From: Uranotaenia lowii
Lineage: Eukaryota > Arthropoda > Insecta > Diptera > Culicidae
Assembly (NCBI RefSeq): GCF_029784155.1
Contig: NC_073693.1
Coordinates: 238,174,250 to 238,238,249, forward strand
Reading direction: 5' to 3'
DNA length: 64,000 bases
In this document: positions 40,440 through 49,124 of the stretch, piece after piece
Layout: every line of letters starts with the position of its first letter
Numbering within the stretch: the first letter of the stretch is position 1
Made by a program: the position numbers and the translations under genes
The notes under the pieces: model-generated
What the model was told of the DNA's origin: nothing
Seen by the model: the letters and a program-made list of their open reading frames with translations, nothing else
Database searches by the model: none

Positions 40440-40828
40440 AAAATGAAGCTATAGCGCAAAGCAGAATATCGAAAAAGGTGAAACGTACGTGATGCAGAGT
40501 ATCGACGAACAAAAGCTTGCTTTGATCCAATGGTTTATCTCCCGAGTCAATCAAAAGTACACTGCCGCCCAAAAGTTAAAAAACATGGAAACACACTTAT
40601 CAAAACACATTTGTTAAATTGCCTTGTACTTGAAATTATCAAAATAACAACTTAAGTTATGGACCCAAAGTTTGGGATGCCATACAGTATGGTGTATCGG
40701 CCAAAAGATTGGGATCGGTCTTCAAAAACATACAATTTTATTTCTTCTATATCTCTGTTATCAAACAACGTATCGCTTATCTGATAAGCTTATTTGAAAG
40801 TTTAAGTTGTACTTCATTTCTCTAATAT

Positions 40829-41020
40829 GCCGCCGCCCGTGGTGTAGAGGATAGCCTTCAAGTCTTCTAAGCCAGGGGATATGAGATCGAATTCCGGTCA
40901 CGGCATGCAAAGTTCACTTTCGGTGGATTGGTGGTTTTAGCATTTGTAAGATGCTAGCCATCATATCCTCGAAAGATGTACGCTTCAAGTTAAAAAATAA
41001 AAGGAATCTCTTCGAGGAAA
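40829..41020 (+). mobile_element. tRNA-derived SINE, family 2, copy 1
   Basis: It starts GCCGCCGCCCGTGGTGTAGA (box-A-like) and has box B GAGATCGAATTCCGGTC. The body, with TGGTGGTTTTAGCATTTG and GATGCTAGCCATCAT, is shared with the copy at 54902-55112. Nested in the Tc1/mariner-like relic. Confidence 0.7.
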
Positions 41021-41863
41021 CATCATGTTTCATTGAGATCCTGTATGTGTTTTTGTTCGTTTTTAATATTTGGTTACATTTTTTCCTACTCATACTTCAT
41101 GAAAGCTTCAACTAAAAGTTTATTATTGTATAAGATTTTTTTCCAAAATGTCTGACTGTTAGAAAAATGCCTTGAAATTTGTTTTGCCAAAACATACGAG
41201 TTGTTGAGGATCTGTTGGGCTTAACATATTAGACTGAGTCGATTTGGGGTCATTTTTGAATTTCTCAAACCCTGGGGTGAGTAGATTTGAACTTTTAGGT
41301 TAGTATGGGAAAATTGAATATTTAGAACTGAAAAATCAACATCATTTTTGTTTCTTCTGTGAAACTGAGTTTGCAAATGGTTTTTGTGCCAATTTATGAA
41401 TTTCTTATAGGAAATTTTCCGATGAACAACTTTGTCGAGATTTTAACTTCGTATCGTTTTAGAAAAAAAAGTTATTAGCTTTTCAACAAGTGTCTTTATG
41501 GATTGATAAACCATGAATTCAATTGACACCACTGCTTGTGCCCCACGAAGTATGGCATGAAAAGTGGTCTTGCAATACTTCGCTAGACACCCAGCAGTGG
41601 TGTCAATTGAATTTCTTGTTTATCAATGCCAAAAGACATACACTTGTTAAGGAGCTAATAACTTTTTTGTCTAAAACGATACGAAGATATAATATTCGAC
41701 AAAGTTGTTCAGCGGAAAATTTCCTGTAAGAAATTCATAAATTGGCACAAAAAACCATTAGCTGGCTCGGTTCCACAGAAGAAACAAAAATGATGTTGTA
41801 TATATTATCACTTATTGATTTTTCTCGGTGAGTAAAACAACTATTTAATTATTTTCACGTAAC

Positions 41864-41895
41864 GTTTCGGGCTACTTCTCTTCACCCATCATCAG
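41864..41895 (-). ncRNA. Hammerhead-like core, 3' end of minus Penelope-like copy
   Basis: The minus strand reads GTCTGATGA, then TGGG...GCCC closing a loop, then GAAACG. This is a hammerhead-type core: CUGAUGA, stem II, GAAA. It lies about 130 nt beyond the stop codon in the terminal region where Penelope-like elements are known to carry such motifs. Stem II is short (GGGU/GCCC) and has a U-C mismatch next to the core. I cannot draw stem I and stem III with certainty. Confidence 0.5.
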
Positions 41896-42020
41896 ACGCC
41901 TAAAATATTTTTATTTTATTAGAAATTTTTAACATTTAAAATAAAATTACATTTCTTTAAATTACAATAAATTCTTCTCATCACTTACAAAAACAGTAAG
42001 ACAGCACAAGTTTACTCCAC

Positions 42021-43493
42021 TCAGCTGCTTGTCGGTTTGTTTACTGTCTTTCCTCTCAGCTTGGCTATGAGACCGTTGTAGGTAGCTAGTTTTCCGATGT
42101 CGGTTTGTTGATTCGCTGTCCGCTCCTTTCCTCTGATTTGTATGTGTAGGTTTTCGGCTGCCTCTCTCGTTTCCCGAACTCTCAAGTTCCTTTCGAGAAC
42201 ACTCGGCTTTTTGAAATCGAAGCAGTGTTGCGCTTCTATTGCGTGTTGTGCTAATCCAGACTTTGGTTCGTTTTTTGCTATCAGTTTACCATGTTCATGC
42301 AATCTTCTCCCAAGCATTCTACCTGTTTGGCCAATGTATACTAGATCTTGGCAATCCTTGCATGGGATGGAATAGACTACGTTGCGTTGTTCTTCTTTTG
42401 GAATAGGGTCCTTCATTTTTGAGAAAACTTCGTGTTTTATTTTTTCTTTTGGTTTGACAGCTAGAGTCATATCATGTTTGATTAATATTTTTTGTAGTTT
42501 TTCGCTCAAACATGGTACATATGGTGACGAAATATACCTTTTGAATCCAATTTCTTTGTTGTTTTGTAATGTGTTATAATGTTTATGAACCCTATCCTTG
42601 ATTATTGAATCAGTAAAATAAGTCGGATAATTGTTTTTAATAAGAATGTTTTTTACTTTTTCAATCATCTCCGGCCTATTCCTTGCATCTGTTAATTTTA
42701 TAGCGCGATCAATTAAAGCAATGACCGTATTGCGTTTATGAGTGTGTGGGCTTTCTGACTCGAAATCTAGATATCGACCACAATTTTGTTTTGGGAGCCA
42801 AATTTTATCTATTTTTGCATTATTTCTTTTTAGTAGCATGTCAAGAAACTTTATTTTTCCATCTGCTTCTAACTCGATAGTAAACTGGAGTTTGTTATGG
42901 AAATTGTTGAAAGTTTCTTGAATCACTGCTATGTGATCGTTCAAACCAACGCAAAAGCAATCATCTACATACCTACGATAGAGTATCATTTCGATTTGTC
43001 TCTCCTTTAGTTTTTGTAGGCACTCGTTCTCCAGTTTCTCCAAAGTAAGCTCCGAGAGGATTCCCGAGAGAGGCGAACCCATTGGAACTCCATAGCATTG
43101 TTTGTAAACAACTTTGTTGTAGACGAAGAAGGTTGATTCCATCACAAGCTTGATCGCGGCAATCAGGCTGTGGCGCTCAATACTTGTGTGCTGTTCGATC
43201 TCTCCCCATCGCTCATTAATACATACCAAAACTAGGTCCAAAGGTACGTTGGTGAAGAGCGACGTGACATCCAAAGAGAACAATACGGCGTTCGAAGGTA
43301 TCTGGACCGATGATATTTCTTCGGCGAAATCGAAGCTGTTGCGTACGTGTGAACTAGATTTACCAACAACTTTTCCCAAAATTCCCGCGAGAAATTGAGC
43401 CAAACAGTATGTTGCAGATCCTATTGTGGAAACAACAGGTCGCAGAGGTCTTTCCGGCTTATGTATTTTGGGTAAACCATAAATTCTTGGCAA
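42021..43493 (-). CDS. Penelope-like RT plus GIY-YIG endonuclease, minus copy
   Basis: A 490-codon open frame. It begins at the conserved LPRIYGLPKIHK segment (the N-terminal part is cut off at 43500). RT motifs: FSLDVTSLFTNVP (residues 72-84), GVPMGSPLSGILSEL (135-149) and the catalytic YVDD (175-178). FLDMLLKR is at 217. A GIY-YIG nuclease follows at about 371-455: NVVYSIPCKDC, LVYIGQTGRMLGRRLHEH, with the expected Arg and His. Penelope-like elements prime reverse transcription at a nick made by this nuclease. The frame is intact, but the copy is 5'-truncated and has no promoter of its own, so it is probably not autonomous. The plus copy agrees except for one noted residue (Ala210 here, Thr there). 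Confidence 0.92.
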   Translation of the reverse strand: MPRIYGLPKIHKPERPLRPVVSTIGSATYCLAQFLAGILGKVVGKSSSHVRNSFDFAEEISSVQIPSNAVLFSLDVTSLFTNVPLDLVLVCINERWGEIEQHTSIERHSLIAAIKLVMESTFFVYNKVVYKQCYGVPMGSPLSGILSELTLEKLENECLQKLKERQIEMILYRRYVDDCFCVGLNDHIAVIQETFNNFHNKLQFTIELEADGKIKFLDMLLKRNNAKIDKIWLPKQNCGRYLDFESESPHTHKRNTVIALIDRAIKLTDARNRPEMIEKVKNILIKNNYPTYFTDSIIKDRVHKHYNTLQNNKEIGFKRYISSPYVPCLSEKLQKILIKHDMTLAVKPKEKIKHEVFSKMKDPIPKEEQRNVVYSIPCKDCQDLVYIGQTGRMLGRRLHEHGKLIAKNEPKSGLAQHAIEAQHCFDFKKPSVLERNLRVRETREAAENLHIQIRGKERTANQQTDIGKLATYNGLIAKLRGKTVNKPTSS

Positions 43494-43500
43494 GTTTGCG

Positions 43501-44562
43501 TTGGGTTCGCCTCTCTCGGGAATCCTCTCGGAGCTTACTTTGGAGAAACTGGAGAACGAGTGCCTACAAAAACTAAAGGAGAGACAAATCGAAATGATAC
43601 TCTATCGTAGGTATGTAGATGATTGCTTTTGCGTTGGTTTGAACGATCACATAGCAGTGATTCAAGAAACTTTCAACAATTTCCATAACAAACTCCAGTT
43701 TACTATCGAGTTAGAAACAGATGGAAAAATAAAGTTTCTTGACATGCTACTAAAAAGAAATAATGCAAAAATAGATAAAATTTGGCTCCCAAAACAAAAT
43801 TGTGGTCGATATCTAGATTTCGAGTCAGAAAGCCCACACACTCATAAACGCAATACGGTCATTGCTTTAATTGATCGCGCTATAAAATTAACAGATGCAA
43901 GGAATAGGCCGGAGATGATTGAAAAAGTAAAAAACATTCTTATTAAAAACAATTATCCGACTTATTTTACTGATTCAATAATCAAGGATAGGGTTCATAA
44001 ACATTATAACACATTACAAAACAACAAAGAAATTGGATTCAAAAGGTATATTTCGTCACCATATGTACCATGTTTGAGCGAAAAACTACAAAAAATATTA
44101 ATCAAACATGATATGACTCTAGCTGTCAAACCAAAAGAAAAAATAAAACACGAAGTTTTCTCAAAAATGAAGGACCCTATTCCAAAAGAAGAACAACGCA
44201 ACGTAGTCTATTCCATCCCATGCAAGGATTGCCAAGATCTAGTATACATTGGCCAAACAGGTAGAATGCTTGGGAGAAGATTGCATGAACATGGTAAACT
44301 GATAGCAAAAAACGAACCAAAGTCTGGATTAGCACAACACGCAATAGAAGCGCAACACTGCTTCGATTTCAAAAAGCCGAGTGTTCTCGAAAGGAACTTG
44401 AGAGTTCGGGAAACGAGAGAGGCAGCCGAAAACCTACACATACAAATCAGAGGAAAGGAGCGGACAGCGAATCAACAAACCGACATCGGAAAACTAGCTA
44501 CCTACAACGGTCTCATAGCCAAGCTGAGAGGAAAGACAGTAAACAAACCGACAAGCAGCTGA
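43501..44562 (+). CDS. Penelope-like RT plus GIY-YIG endonuclease, plus copy
   Basis: A 353-codon frame identical to the C-terminal 353 residues of the minus copy except for Thr in place of Ala (IELETDGK). It begins abruptly at MGSPLSGILSEL inside the RT (the codon shown as Met is TTG at the junction). YVDD and the complete GIY-YIG nuclease are present, but the RT fingers and half the palm are missing. The junction with the minus copy at 43500/43501 shares TGGGTTCG-type microhomology at most, and no spacer. Confidence 0.9.
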   Translation: MGSPLSGILSELTLEKLENECLQKLKERQIEMILYRRYVDDCFCVGLNDHIAVIQETFNNFHNKLQFTIELETDGKIKFLDMLLKRNNAKIDKIWLPKQNCGRYLDFESESPHTHKRNTVIALIDRAIKLTDARNRPEMIEKVKNILIKNNYPTYFTDSIIKDRVHKHYNTLQNNKEIGFKRYISSPYVPCLSEKLQKILIKHDMTLAVKPKEKIKHEVFSKMKDPIPKEEQRNVVYSIPCKDCQDLVYIGQTGRMLGRRLHEHGKLIAKNEPKSGLAQHAIEAQHCFDFKKPSVLERNLRVRETREAAENLHIQIRGKERTANQQTDIGKLATYNGLIAKLRGKTVNKPTSS

Positions 44563-44687
44563 GTGGAGTAAACTTGTGCTGTCTTACTGTTTTTGTAAGT
44601 GATGAGAAGAATTTATTGTAATTTAAAGAAATGTAATTTTATTTTAAATGTTAAAAATTTCTAATAAAATAAAAATATTTTAGACGT

Positions 44688-44719
44688 CTGATGATGGGTG
44701 AAGAGAAGTAGCCCGAAAC
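44688..44719 (+). ncRNA. Hammerhead-like core, 3' end of plus Penelope-like copy
   Basis: The same CTGATGA...GCCCGAAAC core as at the other end, on the plus strand. The base just 5' of GTCTGATGA differs between copies (GACGTC here, GGCGTC there). That could affect stem I. Confidence 0.5.
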
Positions 44720-45134
44720 GTTACGTGAAAATAATTAAATAGTTGTTTTACTCACCGAGAAAAATCAATAAGTGATAATATATAAAAGGAACCGGTGATT
44801 AAGTCTCGTTAAAAATGATGTTGATTTTTCAGTACTAAATATTCAATTTTCCCAAACAAATCTAAAAGTTTAAATTTACTCATGAAAACGTTACATAAAA
44901 ATTCTGCAAAAAATCATGAATGAGTTTTGGACCAAGACGAAGCTTTTAAGACCCCAGGGTTTAAGAAATTCAAATATGATCCCAAATCGACTCAGTCTAT
45001 TAACATAAACTTATTGCTTTTAATATTTTGAATGATTTCAAAAGATATGCAATGCAATAAGTTGGCTGAGATATTACTGAAAAAAATTTTCATGTTTTGG
45101 AAAGGGAGATCCCAAACTTTTGAGCGGTAGTGTA

Positions 45135-45423
45135 GGAACATATACCGGATATAATTGAATCAAAGTTGTCATGAAATTATTTGGAACCAAAATTTGCCAA
45201 GTTTTCGTAACGCCGGATTTAAGTAAAATGGATTTAAGGAAACAGGTAGCAACCTATAGTCTGCCAAAAGGTTTTTTTTTCAATTCAACGCTCAAACTCT
45301 TAGTTAATTTGTTATCCTGGAAAGAACTGTTTTTGGTTGTTGTTAGACACGAACGACAGCATCACAGAAATGTTTGTATGAAATGAAGCTCTGCAGTTAT
45401 ATTTATAGCTTCCCGAGCCCATA
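45135..45423 (+). other. Unrecognised short open frame
   Basis: A 71-codon frame at 45171-45386 reads MKLFGTKICQVFVTPDLSKM and ends HHRNVCMK. It continues a frame that the Tc1/mariner-like relic may have split. I know no family for it. Confidence 0.2.
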
Positions 45424-45754
45424 TTCGTATATGCACTTCATTGGTGTTGGTTTACCAACGCACAGCCGAAACAAAATATTCTTTGGAACAGATGTCCGTT
45501 AAAGAGGCTGTTTTCACCCCTATAGTGTTTCGGTAAGACGTAATTCTACGTCAAAAAGAGGTCGATGGCGATAACGGATAAAGCGAAGGCCGATAACAGA
45601 AATTGTTAAGAGAGCGGAATAGCAGCGATCATCTCAACTGGACCGACAACCTATGACGTCATCTGCGTCGATCAACAGCCAGGCCACCGGGATGCTGGTA
45701 GTCAACAGAGGAGATGATCAACTAGTTGCGATTAATTAATCGGAGTTACTAATT

Positions 45755-46020
45755 ACTAAACGAGATCCGAACGTTCTGTGGCTGCTGCTAGTGCTGTACA
45801 GTGCAAAAAAACCACTGCTCAATATCCTCACCTGGTCGATGTTGGTACCTGCACCGAACCTGAGCTATCGAACAATCCCAAGGATTCAGGTACCCAGCAC
45901 CGGGCTTTTCCCAATGTTATCTTTGAAAAACTTTGCAAGCCCGGTTTTAACCAGGCAATCTGGAATGCCTCAACTATCACCCAGAGTGGAGTGATGCCGA
46001 ATATTCAGGAAGGTTTTCCA
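45755..46020 (+). pseudogene. Histone H2A relic
   Basis: At about 45970-46010 the frame reads STITQSGVMPNIQ, which matches the H2A C-terminal region (VTIAQGGVLPNIQ) at nucleotide level as well. At 45785-45833 AASAVQCKKT...PHL resembles the NAARDNKKT..PRHLQ segment just before it in H2A. About 130 bp of unrelated sequence sits between these blocks. The N-terminal half is not recognisable. Strand and position beside an H3 relic support a histone origin. The intact-looking 94-codon ORF (45778-46062) is not a real H2A. Confidence 0.5.
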
Positions 46021-46106
46021 TCTTTCACTTACCCAAACCGTCCTTTTCGAGACGTCATATAATTTCATTAGTTGTTTTCTTTAATATTGAATTGAGATGA
46101 AATTAA

Positions 46107-46211
46107 CCCAAGTAACACCAATTGTTTTTTAAGACTTTTTAAGTCTCTTATAAAACCTAAACTTGGTCAAGTAGCCTGCTATAAAACTTGCTGCTATAAA
46201 TGCTACTTGGG
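46107..46211. mobile_element. Short MITE with CCCAAGTA ends
   Basis: 105 bp starting CCCAAGTAACACC and ending GCTACTTGGG. It shares its terminal 8 bases with the larger elements at 56734-57556 and 61307-62680. It separates the H2A and H3 relics. Confidence 0.5.
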
Positions 46212-46238
46212 AAGACAACCTCTTTTTAATCAATTAAT

Positions 46239-46254
46239 GGGCCTGAAAAGGGCC
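46239..46254 (-). promoter_or_regulatory. Histone mRNA 3' stem-loop
   Basis: The minus strand reads GGCCCTTTTCAGGCCC, one base from the canonical replication-dependent histone stem-loop (GGYCYTTTTCAGRRCC pattern). It lies 30 nt past the H3 stop at 46284-46286, the normal distance. This element replaces polyadenylation and binds SLBP. A second, more decayed version (CCCTTTTCAGGG) lies at 46460-46471. Confidence 0.8.
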
Positions 46255-46283
46255 TTTTGATTGCATAGAGCTAGGGAAGAAAT

Positions 46284-46425
46284 CTCAACGAATTCGACGA
46301 GCCAACTGGATATTTTTGGCATGATGGTCCATGATGGTGGCGTCGATGGCGCAGATATTGGTGTCCTATTTAGAACAGTCCCGTCTTTGTAGGCCTCACT
46401 AGCTTTCTGCAGTGCCATAACAGCC
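46284..46425 (-). pseudogene. Histone H3 relic b (C-terminal half)
   Basis: The minus strand reads SAVMALQKASEAY, then after a frameshift DTNICAID, and HAKNIQLARRIR before TGA. This is the H3 end (SAVMALQEASEAYLV, DTNLCAIH, PKDIQLARRIRGERA). It keeps the expected order and the stop, followed by a stem-loop. Frameshifts and loss of the N-terminal half show it is dead. Confidence 0.8.
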
Positions 46426-46455
46426 GAATTGAAATAACCTTTCTTTTATAAACTA

Positions 46456-46765
46456 GTGGCCCTGAAAAGGGATGTGGAAGGCGCAAAGTTGGTGTCCTCG
46501 AACAGTTCCGACCGAGTAGGCCTTGCTAGCTTCCTGCAGTGCCATGAGCTCTGGAATTGCAGATCTGTCTTGAAGTCCTGGGCAATCTCACTAACCAGAC
46601 ACTAGAAAGGCAGCCTTGGATCAGCTGCTCTTCTGGTAACGACGGATCGCACGCAAGGCAACGATTCCAGGCCGGAAACGATACGGTATCTTCACTCTTC
46701 CGGTGGTTTAAGCACCCTATCAGGCAGCCTTGGTCACCAGCTGCTTGTGGGAAGCCTTTCCTTCG
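46456..46765 (-). pseudogene. Histone H3 relic a (near full length)
   Basis: The minus strand carries GKASHKQLVTKAA (about 46727-46765; H3 GGKAPRKQLATKAA), a RPG.VAL-like block at about 46660, EIAQDFKTDLQFQSS (about 46547-46590) and ALQEASKAYSVG (about 46510-46545). These lie in several frames with stops between them. A decayed stem-loop follows at 46460-46471. Because the 3' stem-loop is genomic and downstream, this is a decayed replication-dependent H3 gene rather than a poly-A retrocopy of H3.3. Confidence 0.8.
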
Positions 46766-47024
46766 GTTTGCTGCGATGTTTCCACTTTGAAAGCACGAAC
46801 ACGAATGAACAGTACTTCTTTTTATATCTTCGTGGGGAAGATTTCCGTGCCATCCATATTTGCGCTGAATTAGTATTGGTGTACCAACCAATAGCTGACT
46901 CAAAATGATGTACGTAAAATATGTCCGTTAAAGAGGCGTTTTTTGTGACGCGAGATCCGTTCGCGAATTTCAATTTGCCTCCCTATAGTGTTGCCGTAAG
47001 ACGTAATTCTACATCTTACATTGA

Positions 47025-47790
47025 AAATTAAAATTTGAACAATTACAAATATGTTCGAAAATTTCTGACTTCTGCCGAACAGTAAAAAAAACGATACAAA
47101 AACGATCCAGATTAAGCATAATCGCTATTTCCAGCGATACCAATCATCTAAGAACCAAATTGAAAGTTTACGATGATTCAGGGATCAGATTTACGTATTA
47201 TCATAAAAAAAAAATATTATAAAAACACGATTTTGATTATATTTTTGTAAAAAACTTATAAGCCAGAAAACGAACCGCGGGGCAATAATAAAAGATTTAT
47301 TACCAAAGTATGGTTGGTTTATAAAAATACTATGAACATGTAACTAAACATTTGATGTTTCAATTATTACATATCGTATAATCATTGTTCTTTTCTCACC
47401 ACCCTTTCCATATGGTGCGTTCTGTCCACTCGTTCTGGCGTTCTACCCCGCGGTTCGTTTTCTGGCTGTATAAGTTTTTCACAAAAATGTAATCAAAATC
47501 GTGTTTTTATAATATTTTCTTTATGATAATACGTAAATCTGATCCCTGAATCATCGTAAACTTTCAATTTGGTTCTTAGATGATTGGTATCGCTGGAAAT
47601 AGCGATTATGCTTAAGTGGTGCGTCTTGTACAGTTTTCCCCTACCTTGAAAAAAAAATGGCGAACACCCAGAGGAGAAAGACTGAAACTCGCTGGATCGT
47701 TTTTGTATCGTTTTTTTTACTGTTCGGCAGAAGTCAGAAATTTTCGAACATATTTGAAATCGTTCAAATTTTAATTTTCGGTATAAGTAT
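47025..47790. mobile_element. Palindromic foldback element with an 80-bp insert in one arm
   Basis: The left arm 47025-47285 returns inverted at 47447-47790. Landmarks are AAATTTCTGACTTCTGCCGA, GGGATCAGATTTACGTATTA and AAAACGAACCGCGGGG, and their complements. The right arm has about 80 extra bases (about 47616-47697, with GGCGAACACCCAGAGGAGAA) that break the palindrome. About 160 bp separate the arms. Confidence 0.75.
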
Positions 47791-47959
47791 CGTGTAGCGA
47801 GCCATGTAACTTAGATGTCTTCTGAGTTAATTCCAGCAGATTGAAAAGTAAACCTCGAAATCGAATACTCTAGCTACGTGGTCTAAAAGGTTCTTCTTGA
47901 CGTGGGCGTCTTACCTCTAGTTCTCCTAATGGTTATTGATTTTGACGTTACTATAGTTT

Positions 47960-48245
47960 CCGGAAACTGGGGTTACTTTGATCTACATGAAATTTTTCTA
48001 CTAATAAAACACCTCTCCTGATAAAACTGAAGCATTCAGAAGCCACAGGTTTGTTTTATATGAAAGTTCAACTTTTTTCCTTTAAAAAGGAATTTTTTTA
48101 TTGTCAATTTATGATAAATTTTTACATATGAAAAATAGGACTTTTCAAAAGTAAGCATGGGTAGGACAAATGATTAGGAATCCAATCAAACGAGTAAAGC
48201 TTGGAGTAATAAAGCAGATGGGAATAGTGCGAGGGCCTAGAGAAT
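47960..48245 (-). repeat. Inverted relative of the 1-1215 repeat family
   Basis: GTGCGAGGGCCTAGAGAATTG at about 48226 is the complement-side match of CTCCTAGGCCCTCGCAC at 738. The neighbouring sequence (ATTTGTCC, CCATTTGAT-type words) also corresponds. GGGGTTACTTTGATC at 47964 parallels GGGGTAACATTGATC at 484. Confidence 0.4.
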
Positions 48246-49120
48246 TGGAGGGTGATTTGCCTATCGTTGCCCTCTGAGCCATCTTTGCACAGGACGAATT
48301 AATTGTCAGTATTTCAGCCGTCTATTTATTTTTCCCCAAAAATTTCGTTATCATGTTCATTAAAATGTTTACCAAAGAAATGGGGATTTCAAAGACATTT
48401 TTGCTGTGAAATTTTTAACGATAGCTTTATTTATTTTTTTGGTTTTTTTTTGCTCGATTTTGATGCTAATAGTTAACCAAAACCTTAAGATTCTTTTAAC
48501 GACAAATAAGGTTTTAAGTCAGCACAAAACATGTTTCGGATATTGGATATTGCAACAATTGATACGCTCAATCTTCTCCTGCTCAATTATGGTAGATTAG
48601 TCGACTGTAAGCTTTGTATGGAAATTTGAACTTTAAACCTTCCATAACTTTGTTTGGTTGTTTAAACTGCCGAAAATAACAATAGAAATTTTGGAAGCAA
48701 TTCATTGAGTCCTGATTTGTTTCGATTTTGTACAGAAATTTGAATGGGAAATCCGTATTTTCATTCGAAAATCACTGGATATGAAATGAAAGTTATAAAA
48801 ATTGATTCATGCAGTTCATTTCAGGAGATCAAACACAAAACCTTATTATTCATTTTCAATAATTTCTGGGCTCTAACTGACTGTTTTCCACCCAGAATTA
48901 TCTAATCTATTACACTCAATGTTGATTTTTAATAATTCATCAATCATTCCAAGTTACTTCAAATATCCTTAAATATAATTTTTCTGTCGTCAAATCTTTA
49001 GTTTTGAATATATTAAACTACACCCAAAATTCTGCCTTTATGCCAATCGTAAGTAATCAATACCATAGCATCATTGGCATAAGAACAGAACGCGACCGGG
49101 ATGATTCGATTTGCGACCTT
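48246..49120. other. No gene seen
   Basis: AT-rich intergenic sequence. Nothing recognised. Confidence 0.4.
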
Positions 49121-49124
49121 TGCA

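Larger units (their letters stand above)
41799..44810. mobile_element. Penelope-like element, inverted head-to-head dimer
   Basis: Two 5'-truncated copies face away from each other. One is on the minus strand (41799-43500), the other on the plus strand (43501-44810). Their outer ends are the element 3' ends, and both finish with the complement-matched CTCACCGAGAAAAATCAATA. The whole structure is bounded by one 13-bp duplication, AAAAATGATGTTG (41786-41798 and 44811-44823). The inverted copies differ at very few bases, so the insertion is recent. About 25 bp of extra sequence sit before the right duplication. Confidence 0.88.
41229..44999. mobile_element. Foldback element, TAGACTGAGTCG family, copy 2, split by a Penelope-like dimer
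   Basis: The ends TTAGACTGAGTCGATTTGGG and CCCAAATCGACTCAGTCTA are inverted, flanked by TTAACATA (41221-41228 and 45000-45007), a perfect 8-bp duplication. The arms match those of copy 1 at 20057-21209. A CAATTGACACCACTGCTTGTG block and its inverse near 41520-41620 mark the turn. The right arm is cut at AAAAATGATGTTG by the Penelope-like insertion. Confidence 0.8.
40560..45132. mobile_element. Tc1/mariner-like relic, outermost layer of a nest
   Basis: The ends CACTGCCGCCCAAAAGTT and AACTTTTGAGCGGTAGTG are inverted repeats with TA on each side (40558-40559 and 45133-45134). Only about 700 bp of the element itself remain visible (40560-40828, 41021-41220, 45008-45132). The rest is later insertions. 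There is no transposase ORF. The flanking DNA (about 40490-40557 and 45135 on) reads as a short open frame, SIDEQKLALIQWFISRVNQK, that I do not recognise. Confidence 0.7.
45424..47015 (+). repeat. Direct repeats flanking a histone-derived segment
   Basis: The segment 45424-45560 and the segment 46861-47015 share TTGGTGT..ACCAAC, ATGTCCGTTAAAGAGGC, CCTATAGTGTT and GTAAGACGTAATTCTAC in the same order and orientation. The right copy has an extra 40 bp with GTGACGCGAGATCCGTTCGCG. They could be terminal repeats of a carrier element or a tandem duplication. I see no LTR hallmarks (TG...CA ends with duplication). Confidence 0.5.

Noticed and set aside
43501..44562. Independent gene start at 43501
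   Set aside because: The first codon is TTG at the dimer junction, and the frame starts in the middle of the RT. It is a truncated copy, not a new start.
45778..46062. Novel 94-residue protein
   Set aside because: Its recognisable parts match pieces of histone H2A with unrelated sequence in between, so it is better explained as a relic.
45424..47015. LTR retrotransposon
   Set aside because: The direct repeats lack TG...CA ends and target duplications, and no gag-pol, primer-binding site or polypurine tract is seen between them.
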